38,148 nt of DNA from Pseudomonas agarici. GTDB taxonomy: Bacteria; Pseudomonadota; Gammaproteobacteria; Pseudomonadales; Pseudomonadaceae. The DNA lies in NCBI RefSeq assembly GCF_900109755.1, contig NZ_FOAR01000004.1, positions 1 through 38,148 on the forward strand, written 5' to 3'. The position numbers were made by a program, and so were the translations under genes. Position 1 is the stretch's first letter. Each line of letters starts with the position of its first letter. The notes under the pieces were generated by a model. The model had not been told where the DNA came from and did no database searches. It worked only from the letters and a program-made list of their open reading frames with translations. This document shows positions 15,974 through 23,934 of this stretch, one piece after another.

Positions 15974-18259
15974 TTAAAGCGACGAGTATTTCTTGCGCAG
16001 ACGCTGACGAATCAGTTCCGCGAGGGTGTTCATGATGAACGTGAACAACAGCAGCACCAGCGCCGAGAGGAACAGCACGCGGTAATGACTACCGCCCACT
16101 TCCGACTCCGGCATCTCCACCGCCACGTTGGCCGCCAGGGTGCGCAGGCCTTGGAACAGGTTCATCTCCATCACCGGGGTATTGCCGGTGGCCATCAGCA
16201 CGATCATGGTCTCGCCGACAGCACGACCCATGCCGATCATCAACGCCGAGAAGATGCCCGGGCTGGCGGTGAGAATCACCACCCGCGTCATGGTCTGCCA
16301 AGGCGTGGCGCCCAGGGCCAGGGAGCCCAGGGTCAGGCCACGCGGTACGCTGAACACGGCGTCTTCGGCGATCGAGTAGATGTTCGGGATCACCGCGAAG
16401 CCCATGGCCAGGCCAACCACCAAGGCGTTGCGCTGGTCGTAGGTGATGCCCAGGTCATGGGAGATCCACAGGCGCATGTCACCGCCGAAGAACCACGACT
16501 CCAAGTGCGGACTCATAAACAGCGAGAACCAACTCACGAACAGGATCACCGGAATCAGGATCGCACTTTCCCAGCCATCCGGCACCCGCAGGCGCAGCGA
16601 CTCGGGCAGCCGGCTCCAGGCGAAACCGGCGACCAGAATGCCGACCGGCAACAACATCAGCAGGCTGAAGATCCCCGGCAGGTGTCCCTCGACATACGGT
16701 GCCAGGAACAGGCCAGCGAAGAAGCCGAGGATCACCGTCGGCATCGCTTCCATCAGCTCGATCACCGGCTTGACCTTGCGGCGCATGCCCGGCGCCATGA
16801 AGTAAGCGGTATAGATCGCCGCCGCGACGGCCAGCGGCGCGGCCAGCAGCATGGCGTAGAACGCCGCCTTCAGGGTACCGAAGGTCAGCGGCGCCAGGCT
16901 CAGCTTGGGTTCGAAGTCGGTGTTGGCGGCAGTCGATTGCCAGACATATTTAGGCGCGTCGTAGTTTTCGTACCAGACCTTGCTCCATAGCGCACTCCAG
17001 GAGACTTCCGGGTGTGGGTTGTCGAGGGCCAACGGTTGGATCTTGCCACCTTGCTCGACGATCACTCGGTTGGCTCGCGGCGACAGGCCAAAGACGCCTG
17101 GACCGTCGACCACCTGGTCCACCAGCAGCGTTCGGTGAGCGGTACTGTGGAATACGCCAAGCTTGCCGGAGGCATCCAGGGCGACAAAGCCCTTGCGCCG
17201 TTCTTCGGCGGTGATTTCGACGATTGGCATGGTGCCCATCTGGAAGCTGCGGATCGGTTTCAGACGCAACTCGCCATCCGGGTCGCGGGCCATGAACCAC
17301 TGGCCGAGACCGCCCTTGGAGTCACCGATGATCAGCGAGATACCGCCCACCAACTGCGTACTGGCGGTCACTTCGCTATCGGCATCGTCCAGCAGCTTGT
17401 AGCGACCGTTCAGACTCTTGTCGCGCAGGCTGAACACGTCGGCCTGGGCACGCCCGTTGATCACGTACAGCCACTGCTGGCGCGGATCGATGTAGATCGC
17501 CTTCACCGGCTCGGTCATCTGCGGCAAGTCGATACTCTTTTGCTCGCTGGTGACCTCGCCAGTCATCATGTTCTCTTCCTGGGTCAGCGCCTGCACATGC
17601 AGTTGCGCACCCGTGGAGCCCACGATAATCAGCGTCGTATCAGTGGCGTTGAGGTTCACATGCTCAAGCGCGTGACCCTCTTCATCGAGAGTGATCGGGG
17701 TTTCGCCATAGGGGTATTCAATGGCCGGGGAGATGGTCTTCTTACCGTCCGGGTACGTCACTTTATAGGTGTGACGGAACACCAGGACCTGACCATTGGA
17801 CAGGCCGACGATGACCAGTGGAACACCCGGCTGGTCTTTGCTGATGGACGTCACCTGGGTGTTCGCCGGAATCGGCAGGTTCACCCGGGACAATTCAGTG
17901 GCATCGGCAACGGAGAAGAACAGCACCTGCCCCCGGTCGGAAACCCGCATGCCCACCTGGTTCTGCTCTTCCAGGGAGATCATCAGGGGGTTGCCGGCAT
18001 CGCGCATCCAGGCCGGAGTAATGGCTTCTTCCGCCGTCAGCGAGGCGCCCTGGAACAGCGGCAGGACCACATAAGCGAGGAAGAAGAAGATCAGCGTAAT
18101 CGCCGCCAGGACGGCCAGGCCGCCGACAAACACGTACCAGTGAGTCAGGCGATCCTTGAGCGCGCGAATGCGACGCTTGCGTTTGAGTTCAGGCGTATTG
18201 AAGTCAATGCGCTTGGGGGGAGAAGTCGTAGTCATGGTGGAATTGGCCGGATCGTTCAT
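15974..18259 (-). CDS. pstC: Phosphate ABC transporter permease PstC (enlarged)
   Basis: A 761-aa permease, more than twice the size of E. coli PstC (319 aa). After a cytoplasmic tail and the first membrane helix (about 43-68), a periplasmic domain of about 380 residues shows repeated short beta motifs with DG/DS turns (GQVLVFRHT, WLYVINGRAQADVFS, GKLGVFHST), suggesting a beta-propeller-like fold. The permease core (about 455-755) has the EAA-loop pattern LTLGSLALGATPWQTMTRVV. The start is ATG at 18259 (MNDPANST); an in-frame ATG at 18235 (MTTTSPPKRID) is the alternative and matters because the promoter is so close. It is preceded by its own Pho box. Confidence 0.93.
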   Translation of the reverse strand: MNDPANSTMTTTSPPKRIDFNTPELKRKRRIRALKDRLTHWYVFVGGLAVLAAITLIFFFLAYVVLPLFQGASLTAEEAITPAWMRDAGNPLMISLEEQNQVGMRVSDRGQVLFFSVADATELSRVNLPIPANTQVTSISKDQPGVPLVIVGLSNGQVLVFRHTYKVTYPDGKKTISPAIEYPYGETPITLDEEGHALEHVNLNATDTTLIIVGSTGAQLHVQALTQEENMMTGEVTSEQKSIDLPQMTEPVKAIYIDPRQQWLYVINGRAQADVFSLRDKSLNGRYKLLDDADSEVTASTQLVGGISLIIGDSKGGLGQWFMARDPDGELRLKPIRSFQMGTMPIVEITAEERRKGFVALDASGKLGVFHSTAHRTLLVDQVVDGPGVFGLSPRANRVIVEQGGKIQPLALDNPHPEVSWSALWSKVWYENYDAPKYVWQSTAANTDFEPKLSLAPLTFGTLKAAFYAMLLAAPLAVAAAIYTAYFMAPGMRRKVKPVIELMEAMPTVILGFFAGLFLAPYVEGHLPGIFSLLMLLPVGILVAGFAWSRLPESLRLRVPDGWESAILIPVILFVSWFSLFMSPHLESWFFGGDMRLWISHDLGITYDQRNALVVGLAMGFAVIPNIYSIAEDAVFSVPRGLTLGSLALGATPWQTMTRVVILTASPGIFSALMIGMGRAVGETMIVLMATGNTPVMEMNLFQGLRTLAANVAVEMPESEVGGSHYRVLFLSALVLLLFTFIMNTLAELIRQRLRKKYSSL

Positions 18260-18265
18260 GCGCAC

Positions 18266-18310
18266 ACCCTAGCGGTCCTGTATGACAGAAAGATGACAGT
18301 GTGGTGACAC
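18266..18310 (-). promoter_or_regulatory. PhoB-dependent promoter of pstC: three tandem Pho half-sites and -10
   Basis: On the minus strand, GTGTCAC (18304-18310), CTGTCAT (18293-18299) and CTGTCAT (18282-18288) repeat every 11 bp. The last two with the 4-bp spacer CTTT match the Pho box consensus exactly. A -10-like TAGGGT (18266-18271) lies 10 bp downstream, the usual PhoB spacing. Transcription would then begin at about the pstC ATG. Confidence 0.9.
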
Positions 18311-18358
18311 ACGGAAGCCGCCGCCCAGCACAGCCGGCAGCGGATTCGAAAATGGGTG

Positions 18359-18387
18359 TGTGGGAGCGAATCTAGCCCGCTCCCACA
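18359..18387. repeat. REP-like hairpin between pstS and pstC
   Basis: TGTGGGAGC and GCTCCCACA form a 9-bp stem with an 11-base spacer, the core of common Pseudomonas REP sequences. It lies 28 bp past the pstS stop. It may limit read-through from pstS into pstC or protect the pstS mRNA 3' end; no strong T-run follows. Confidence 0.75.
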
Positions 18388-18415
18388 TGCCGGATCATGT
18401 TCTGCAGATCAAGGC

Positions 18416-19414
18416 TTACTTCTTCGCGGCGTTACCTTCGCTCAAACCCAAGTCCGCCAGTGCCTTGGTGACAACCTTGGCTGGCAATGGGATATAGCCG
18501 TCTTTCACCACCACTTCCTGGCCCTGTTTGGACAGCACCAGTTTCACGAACTCGGCTTCCAGCGGAGCCAGAGGCTTGTTCGGGGCTTTGTTGACGTAGA
18601 CGTAGAGGAAACGCGACAGCGGGTATTTGCCGTTCAGTGCGTTTTCTTCGCTGTCTTCGATGAACTCGGTGCCGCCTTTCTTGGCCAAGGCCACGGTTTT
18701 CACGCTGGCGGTCTTGTAGCCGATACCTGAGTAACCGATACCGTTCAGCGAAGAGCTGATGGACTGCACAACGGAAGCCGAGCCAGGCTGTTCGTTCACG
18801 TTAGGCTTGTAGTCACCTTTGCACAGGGCTTCTTCCTTGAAGTAGCCGTAGGTGCCGGATACCGAGTTACGACCGAACAGTTGGACCGGCTTGTTGGCCA
18901 GGTCGCCAGTCACGCCCAGGTCGCTCCAGGTCTTGACATCGGCTTTGGCGCCGCACAGACGGGTCGAGGAGAAAATCGCATCGACTTGTTCCATGGTCAG
19001 GTGCTGGATCGGGTTGTCCTTGTGCACGAATACCGCCAGGGCATCCACCGCAACCGGGATGGCTGTCGGCTTGTAGCCGTACTTTTGCTCGAAGGCAGCC
19101 AGTTCGGTGTCCTTCATCTTGCGGCTCATCGGACCCAGGTTCGAAGTGCCTTCAGTCAGCGCAGGTGGCGCGGTAGCGGAACCGGCAGCCTGAATCTGAA
19201 TGTTCACGTTCGGGTATTCTTTCTTGTAGCCCTCGGCCCACAGCGTCATGAGGTTTGCCAGGGTGTCGGAACCGACGCTGGACAAGTTGCCCGACACGCC
19301 TTGTACTTTTGTATAGGCCGCAATGGACGGGTCTACACCAGCGGCCACCGCATGGGCAGTCGCGACGCCCGCAGCGACAAAAGTCATGGTCGCCATCAAA
19401 CGTTTCAGTTTCAT
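18416..19414 (-). CDS. pstS: Phosphate ABC transporter substrate-binding protein PstS
   Basis: A 332-aa periplasmic phosphate-binding protein. A signal peptide ([16 protein letters not shown], cleavage near AHAVA) precedes a type II binding fold, with phosphate-contact segments [24 protein letters not shown] and [13 protein letters not shown]. It captures phosphate and delivers it to PstC/PstA. It is transcribed apart from pstCAB, with its own triple Pho box upstream and a REP-like hairpin after the stop. The start has TAGGAGCAAGGC upstream. Confidence 0.96.
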   Translation of the reverse strand: MKLKRLMATMTFVAAGVATAHAVAAGVDPSIAAYTKVQGVSGNLSSVGSDTLANLMTLWAEGYKKEYPNVNIQIQAAGSATAPPALTEGTSNLGPMSRKMKDTELAAFEQKYGYKPTAIPVAVDALAVFVHKDNPIQHLTMEQVDAIFSSTRLCGAKADVKTWSDLGVTGDLANKPVQLFGRNSVSGTYGYFKEEALCKGDYKPNVNEQPGSASVVQSISSSLNGIGYSGIGYKTASVKTVALAKKGGTEFIEDSEENALNGKYPLSRFLYVYVNKAPNKPLAPLEAEFVKLVLSKQGQEVVVKDGYIPLPAKVVTKALADLGLSEGNAAKK

Positions 19415-19482
19415 GCCTTGCTCCTAGCAGAGAGGGTTAAGTTGAATTGGGGCCAAGTATCGGTAGGCCACATGAACACTCT

Positions 19483-19511
19483 ATGACTGGTATGTGACAG
19501 TTAGATGAAAG
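19483..19511 (-). promoter_or_regulatory. Pho box upstream of pstS: three tandem half-sites
   Basis: On the minus strand, CTTTCAT (19505-19511), CTGTCAC (19494-19500) and CAGTCAT (19483-19489) repeat every 11 bp; the last two match the CTGTCAT consensus at 6 of 7. The group ends about 70 bp before the pstS start. The -10 could not be fixed; GATACT about 21 bp downstream is one possibility. Confidence 0.85.
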
Positions 19512-19576
19512 GCCAGCATCCATTTGCAGGGCCAACCTTTACCTCTGAAACACCCGGAGCCCAGAAGATACGTGGC

Positions 19577-20866
19577 TTAGCGGCCCTTCGCCCACAGATA
19601 GCCGCCGACCAGCACGCCGACGCTGCAAATTATTGCAACATAATACGCCGGGCCCATCGGGCTTTCCTTGAGCAGCAGGGTGACCACCATCGGAGTCAGA
19701 CCGCCAAAGATCGCATACGCCAGGTTGTAGGAGAACGACAGGCCACTAAAGCGCACCACCGCCGGGAAGGCCTTGACCATGACATAGGGCACGGCACCGA
19801 CAATGCCAACGAACAGGCCGCTCAAGGCATATAACGGGAACAGCCATTCGCGATGAGTCGCCAGGGTGCTGTAGAAGGTCCAGAACGTCGCCATTAGCGC
19901 CAGGCTGCCAAACACAAACACCCGGCCAGCGCCGAAGCGGTCGGCCAGCGTACCGGAAATGATGCAGCCCAACGTCAGGCAAACCGTCGCCAGGCTGTTG
20001 GCCTCCAGCGAGACGTTCGGGGCGAAGTGGTAGGCGGTCTGCAGCACGGTCGGGGTCATCAGGATCACCACCACCACCCCAGCGGACAATAGCCAGGTCA
20101 GCAGCATCGAGATCAGGATCGCCCCGCGGTGATTGCGCAGCACCGCGCCCAGAGGAATACCATCGGACAATGCCTTGCGTTGCTGCAACTCGGCGAACAC
20201 CGGGGTTTCATGCAACCAGCGACGCAGGTACACCGAAAACAGGCCGAACACGCCTCCCAGCAAGAACGGCATACGCCAGGCGTAATCGCTCACTTCGGCC
20301 GGGGTGTAGACGCTGTTGATCAGCGTCGCCACCAAAGAACCCAGCAGGATGCCGACGGTCAGGCCTGAAGTCAGGGTGCCGCAGGCAAAACCGATCTGCC
20401 GTTCCGGTACGTGCTCGGCGACGAAGACCCAGGCGCCCGGCACCTCACCACCGATTGCGGCCCCCTGGATCACCCGCATCAACAGCAGCAGGATCGGCGC
20501 CCAAATGCCGATCTGTGCGTATGTTGGCAGTAGGCCCATGATCAGGGTCGGCACGGCCATCAGGAAAATGCTCAGGGTGAACATCTTCTTGCGCCCCAAC
20601 AGATCGCCAAAATGCGCCATGACGATGCCGCCTAGCGGCCGTGCCAGATAACCGGCGGCGAAGATGCCGAACGTCTGCATCAGGCGCAGCCACTCCGGCA
20701 TCTCCGCCGGAAAGAACAATTTGCCCACCACCGCCGCAAAAAATACAAAAATGATGAAGTCGTAGAACTCCAACGCACCTCCCAGGGCAGACAGCGACAA
20801 CGTTTTGTAGTCATTACGGGTCAGCGGGCGCGAAGGTTGCGCAAGGCTGGGAGACACAGTGCTCAT
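19577..20866 (-). CDS. MFS transporter, metabolite:H+ symporter (MHS) type
   Basis: A 429-aa protein with about 12 membrane helices. Family marks are YDFIIFVFFAAVVGKLFFP in helix 1, the loop 2-3 signature ARPLGGIVMAHFGDLLGRKK, RVIQGAAIGGEVPGAW in helix 4, and SFSYNLAYAIFGGLTP near the end. These fit the sugar/MHS proton-symporter branch that imports small organic acids or betaines; the substrate cannot be told. The start MSTVSPSL at 20866 has AGAAGCC upstream, and a TATATAA-like -10 lies about 15 bp earlier. It sits next to pstS, as PA5370 does in P. aeruginosa, but no Pho box is seen. A decayed relative lies just upstream. Confidence 0.9.
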   Translation of the reverse strand: MSTVSPSLAQPSRPLTRNDYKTLSLSALGGALEFYDFIIFVFFAAVVGKLFFPAEMPEWLRLMQTFGIFAAGYLARPLGGIVMAHFGDLLGRKKMFTLSIFLMAVPTLIMGLLPTYAQIGIWAPILLLLMRVIQGAAIGGEVPGAWVFVAEHVPERQIGFACGTLTSGLTVGILLGSLVATLINSVYTPAEVSDYAWRMPFLLGGVFGLFSVYLRRWLHETPVFAELQQRKALSDGIPLGAVLRNHRGAILISMLLTWLLSAGVVVVILMTPTVLQTAYHFAPNVSLEANSLATVCLTLGCIISGTLADRFGAGRVFVFGSLALMATFWTFYSTLATHREWLFPLYALSGLFVGIVGAVPYVMVKAFPAVVRFSGLSFSYNLAYAIFGGLTPMVVTLLLKESPMGPAYYVAIICSVGVLVGGYLWAKGR

Positions 20867-21488
20867 TGCAAGGCTTCTCTTATATAAATAGGTATTGGTA
20901 GCTATCTGCACTCACCGATCGCGTCTACAGGTCGACGCCGACCGGCCAGCCCACGCCGCCTATGATCATTACACAGTAAGCCCGAACAACGGGCTTGGCT
21001 TGAGGATCGGCGGTGTCAGGCCACCAAAGATCGCACAAGCCAGGTTGTAGCAAAACGATAAACAGGTAAAACATATTGCCGCCAGAAACTCATTGACCAG
21101 CACGAACGGGCAAGCCGCGCAGTACTCAAAAGCACGGTGATCATGAGGATCGACACGGACGGAGTCGTTACGGAGAGGTGCGTAAAGCCTGAAAAAAGAT
21201 AACAAAATGTTTCAAAAAGTAAACCAGAGCCCGATATAGAGCGATCAAAAGGGCTTTCTGATGGTCGTAGTCGAGAGGGCCGATGGATATACTGGTCAGT
21301 GTTGTCTGAATGGATGCTGTGCAAAAACGCCGTTGGAAGCCCATTCCAGCCGGTTTCGCAGAGTTTCCCTTTAGTACGCCTTAGAGAAACGTGACGAACT
21401 AAGTATGTTCGAGCTGAATCGTTTTTCCTGAAGACGGCTATTCACCGGCAGTACCAACGTAGTGTCACGGGTCAGAGGCACCCCCCGT
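20867..21488. other. Gene-poor region upstream of MFS transporter
   Basis: 622 bp between two divergent genes. The left end holds the promoter of the MFS gene, the middle (20969-21205) a decayed MFS fragment, and 21206-21488 shows no protein-like frame or clear hairpin. It is AT-richer than its neighbours and probably a decaying remnant. Confidence 0.6.
20969..21205 (-). pseudogene. Decayed remnant of an MHS-type MFS transporter
   Basis: The frame contains FVLVNEFLAAICFTCLSFCYN and CAIFGGLTP, matching the C-terminal part of the adjacent transporter (FSGLSFSYNLAYAIFGGLTP). At DNA level, 21015-21060 matches 19695-19740 with about seven differences in 46 bases. In a second frame upstream, SILMITVLLSTA resembles ILISMLLTWLLSAG, so at least one frameshift and a large internal deletion are implied. 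The full N-terminal half is missing. It is either an old tandem duplicate or the relic of a second transporter. Confidence 0.75.
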
Positions 21489-21890
21489 ATGATCGAACTC
21501 GAACAAGAAGACCCTATTCCGCAAGGCGATCTTGCCCTGCAAATCACCGCGCTTCCGCGTGAAACCAATGGTTTCGGCGATATTTATGGCGGCTGGCTGG
21601 TCAGCCAGATGGATCTCGCCGGTACGGCGATGGCCAGCAAGGTAGCCGGCGGTCGTGTGGCTACGGTCGCCATCGACCGCATGGCGTTCCTGGTGCCGGT
21701 CGCGGTTGGCGCACAGCTATCCTTTTATACCCAGGCCCTGGAAATCGGTCGTAGCTCGATCAAGATGATGGTCGAGGTGTGGAGCGACGACCCACTGTCC
21801 AGCGAATGGCGCAAGGTCACCGAAGCGGTGTTCGTGTTTGTCGCCATCGACGGCAGCGGGCGCACTCGCTCCGTACCACCACGGCGCTAA
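21489..21890 (+). CDS. Acyl-CoA thioesterase, YciA-like hotdog family
   Basis: A 133-aa hotdog-fold enzyme that hydrolyses acyl-CoA to free acid and CoA in the cytosol. Typical segments are ETNGFGDIYGGWLVSQMDLAG (residues 23-43, with the catalytic Asp in the family position), the VATVAIDRMAFLVPV strand and the VGAQLSFYTQALEIGRSSI region. ATG at 21489 is chosen (MIELEQED, AGAGG upstream); a GTG at 21462 would add nine residues. Its position 52 bp before the mutarotase gene on the same strand suggests possible co-transcription. Confidence 0.88.
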   Translation: MIELEQEDPIPQGDLALQITALPRETNGFGDIYGGWLVSQMDLAGTAMASKVAGGRVATVAIDRMAFLVPVAVGAQLSFYTQALEIGRSSIKMMVEVWSDDPLSSEWRKVTEAVFVFVAIDGSGRTRSVPPRR

Positions 21891-21942
21891 CCCGAGCTTT
21901 TTTTGCGGTCCATTGCAGTTCCTGTTGCCGAGCGAGAACACC

Positions 21943-22845
21943 ATGAGCACGCCCTACGTTGAAACGGTCAAGCTGGATGAACTGAATTGCTGGCGAATTC
22001 GCCACGGTCAAGCCGAATTGTTGGTGGCCCAGCAAGGCGCGCATATCCTCAGTTATCAATTGGTCGGGCAACCGCCGCTGATCTGGCTCAACGATCAGGC
22101 CCAGTTCAAGCACGGCAAGAGCATTCGCGCCGGCGTGCCGGTGTGCTGGCCATGGTTTGGGGTGTTCGCGCGCAACCCGAACAGCGTCCAGGCAATGCAC
22201 CGGAGCAGCGAACCGCCCACCGCCCATGGTTTCGTCAGAACGCTGGAGTGGACGTTGCTCGGTATCCAGGCCGAAGACGACGGTGTGCTGGTGGAGTTCG
22301 CCGTACCGATGCCCGAGGGTGGTTTTGCCGGCTGGCCGCACCAGGTCGGACTCAAGCTGGCGATTCACCTGGGTGACCAGTTGCGGATCAGCCTCACCAG
22401 CGAAAACCTCGACGATCACCCCGTCACCCTCAGCCAGGCACTGCACAGCTATTTCGCCGTCAGCGATGTGCGCAACGTGCATGTCGAAGGCGTGGACGGC
22501 CTGAGCTATATCGATACGGCGGATAACTGGAAGCCGGCCAGGCAACAGGGCGAGTTGCGTTTCACCGGTGAAACCGACCGCATCTACCAGAATGTGCCAG
22601 CGCAGTTGAGCATCGTCGACCCGGCCTGGGAACGGCGTATCGAACTGAGCACCAGCGGCTCGCGCTCGACGGTAATCTGGAACCCATGGATCGGTCGCGC
22701 CCGCCAGTTCACCGACATGGCCGACGACGGCTGGCAGAAGATGCTCTGCATCGAAACCGCGAACGTGATGGATGATGTGGTGACGCTGACACCAGGCGCC
22801 AGCCATACGCTTAGCGTGACTATCGGCAGCAGCCCGCAGGCCTGA
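21943..22845 (+). CDS. D-hexose-6-phosphate mutarotase (YeaD-like)
   Basis: A 300-aa aldose-1-epimerase-like protein that interconverts alpha and beta anomers of glucose-6-phosphate and similar sugars. Marks of the family are AGVPVCWPWFG (residues about 67-77), the TAHGFVRTLEW histidine region, LSQALHSYFAVSDV, and FTGETDRIYQN with the likely catalytic Glu near residue 209, plus WNPWIGRARQFTDM. The start at 21943 (MSTPYVETVKL) has GAGCGAGAAC upstream; the frame is open upstream into the thioesterase but that part is not conserved-looking. Convergent with the DUF3299 gene, 21 bp apart. Confidence 0.9.
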   Translation: MSTPYVETVKLDELNCWRIRHGQAELLVAQQGAHILSYQLVGQPPLIWLNDQAQFKHGKSIRAGVPVCWPWFGVFARNPNSVQAMHRSSEPPTAHGFVRTLEWTLLGIQAEDDGVLVEFAVPMPEGGFAGWPHQVGLKLAIHLGDQLRISLTSENLDDHPVTLSQALHSYFAVSDVRNVHVEGVDGLSYIDTADNWKPARQQGELRFTGETDRIYQNVPAQLSIVDPAWERRIELSTSGSRSTVIWNPWIGRARQFTDMADDGWQKMLCIETANVMDDVVTLTPGASHTLSVTIGSSPQA

Positions 22846-22866
22846 CTTGCCCGCTTGCCATAATGG

Positions 22867-23403
22867 CTAAAGATCCGACTCCTTCACCACCCGCACCGTC
22901 CCTGCATCCAATGCATACGCCGCATCGGCCAGGTCGTTGCTGACCTTTTCGATCTTCAGAGTCCCGGTCACCCACAGCGGCGTGTAGATATCGTCCAGCT
23001 TCAGGCCCTTGGGATAACGCACCAATACCAGTTGGTTCGGCGGAGGCGGTGGCACATGGATGCAGGCGCCCGGATAGGGAACCAGGAAAAACAAGGTGCT
23101 GCGGCCCTTGGCGTCGGTTTCCAGTGGCACCGGATAGCCGCCGATACGAATGCGCTTGCTGTTCATGGCCGCGACGGTCTTGCTCGAATACATCACCGCC
23201 GGCAAGCCCTTGCCTTGCTTCAAACCGCCCTTGGCGGTAAAGGTGCCGTTGGCTTCTGGCGAATCGTGGCTGATTTCCGGCATTTCTTCGAGAGCTTTCT
23301 GGTCCGATTTGGGCATCAGTTCCAGCCAATCGGTTTCCGCAAGCTCACCGGCATGGGTCAGGCCGCTGCCCAGCAAAAGAAGTATCAACAGAAGACGGCG
23401 CAT
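22867..23403 (-). CDS. Exported DUF3299 protein
   Basis: A 178-aa secreted protein. A clear signal peptide (MRRLLLILLLLGSGLTHA) precedes the DUF3299 family pattern: IRIGGYPVPLE, FFLVPYPGACIHVPPPPPNQ, and YTPLWVTGTLKIEKV. Function is unknown. Members are small periplasmic or lipid-linked proteins and sometimes sit near transport or metal genes. No lipobox is seen. It is followed by convergent mutarotase, and upstream by a GC-rich hairpin (23441-23469) that ends the GlsB gene's transcript. Confidence 0.85.
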   Translation of the reverse strand: MRRLLLILLLLGSGLTHAGELAETDWLELMPKSDQKALEEMPEISHDSPEANGTFTAKGGLKQGKGLPAVMYSSKTVAAMNSKRIRIGGYPVPLETDAKGRSTLFFLVPYPGACIHVPPPPPNQLVLVRYPKGLKLDDIYTPLWVTGTLKIEKVSNDLADAAYALDAGTVRVVKESDL

Positions 23404-23440
23404 AAGAGGCTCGACAACAGGAAGTCAGGCTGAGCATTCT

Positions 23441-23469
23441 AACCCTCCGCGCGCCGTGCGCAGAGGGTT
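23441..23469 (-). terminator. Hairpin downstream of GlsB-family gene
   Basis: AACCCTC and GAGGGTT form a 7-bp stem enclosing GC-rich arms that can pair further, 13 bp past the GlsB-type gene's stop. There is no T-run, so it is a weak or factor-aided terminator, or an mRNA-end stabiliser. Confidence 0.5.
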
Positions 23470-23481
23470 CGCTCGGTTCGA

Positions 23482-23727
23482 TCAGTTCTTTTTGATCAGA
23501 CCGTAAATCACCAGCAGAACAATCGCGCCGACCACCGCGCCGATAAAGCCCGCACCTTGCCCGGCCTGGTAGATGCCCAGGGCCTGGCCACCGTAGGTCG
23601 CCGCCAGCGAGCCGCCGACCCCCAACAGGATGGTCATGATCCAGCCCATGCTGTCGTCGCCCGGCTTGAGGAAACGTGCCACAAGACCAACGATCAAGCC
23701 GATAAAGATGGTTCCGATGATACCCAT
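23482..23727 (-). CDS. GlsB/YeaQ/YmgE family stress-response membrane protein
   Basis: An 81-aa small inner-membrane protein with three hydrophobic, glycine-rich helices: GIIGTIFIGLIVGLVARFL, GWIMTILLGVGGSLAATYGG and GFIGAVVGAIVLLVIYGLI. A KPGDD loop links the first two, as in the transglycosylase-associated (Transgly_assoc) family. Members are often induced by general stress; the mechanism is unknown. ATG at 23727 follows AGAGGAAATCGC, which makes it better than the frame's earlier start at 23760. Confidence 0.9.
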   Translation of the reverse strand: MGIIGTIFIGLIVGLVARFLKPGDDSMGWIMTILLGVGGSLAATYGGQALGIYQAGQGAGFIGAVVGAIVLLVIYGLIKKN

Positions 23728-23764
23728 GCGATTTCCTCTGAATGTATATCCCAAAACCAAAGCC

Positions 23765-23867
23765 CTAGTGGCCTGTGTGGCGAGTTCCGTTAGTCAATTT
23801 CGGCGCCATGGCCGCGAACTTCCGACATCCGCACTTGAGTTAACGTACTAACCGAACAGACCACTAG
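23765..23867. repeat. CTAG-ended long palindromic repeat (short form)
   Basis: 103 bp starting CTAGTGGCCTGTGTGG and ending AGACCACTAG, with arms of about 45-50 bp that pair imperfectly. The outer 20-25 bp are closely related to the ends of the 8679-8843 element, and the segment GTTAACTCAAG also has a counterpart there. It lacks the central part of the long form. It lies between the GlsB-type gene and purK in intergenic DNA with no ORF. Confidence 0.75.
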
Positions 23868-23934
23868 CCGCGCTTTGGCATCTTGCCATCAGAGGATGGC
23901 GGGTACCGATGGTTCCCGTCCGGCCTGGATATTT

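Noticed and set aside
15158..18307. Two long plus-strand frames (610 and 431 codons) over pstA and pstC
   Set aside because: Shadows of pstA and pstC; rich in His, Gln and Arg as expected for antisense of GC-rich genes, with no domains.
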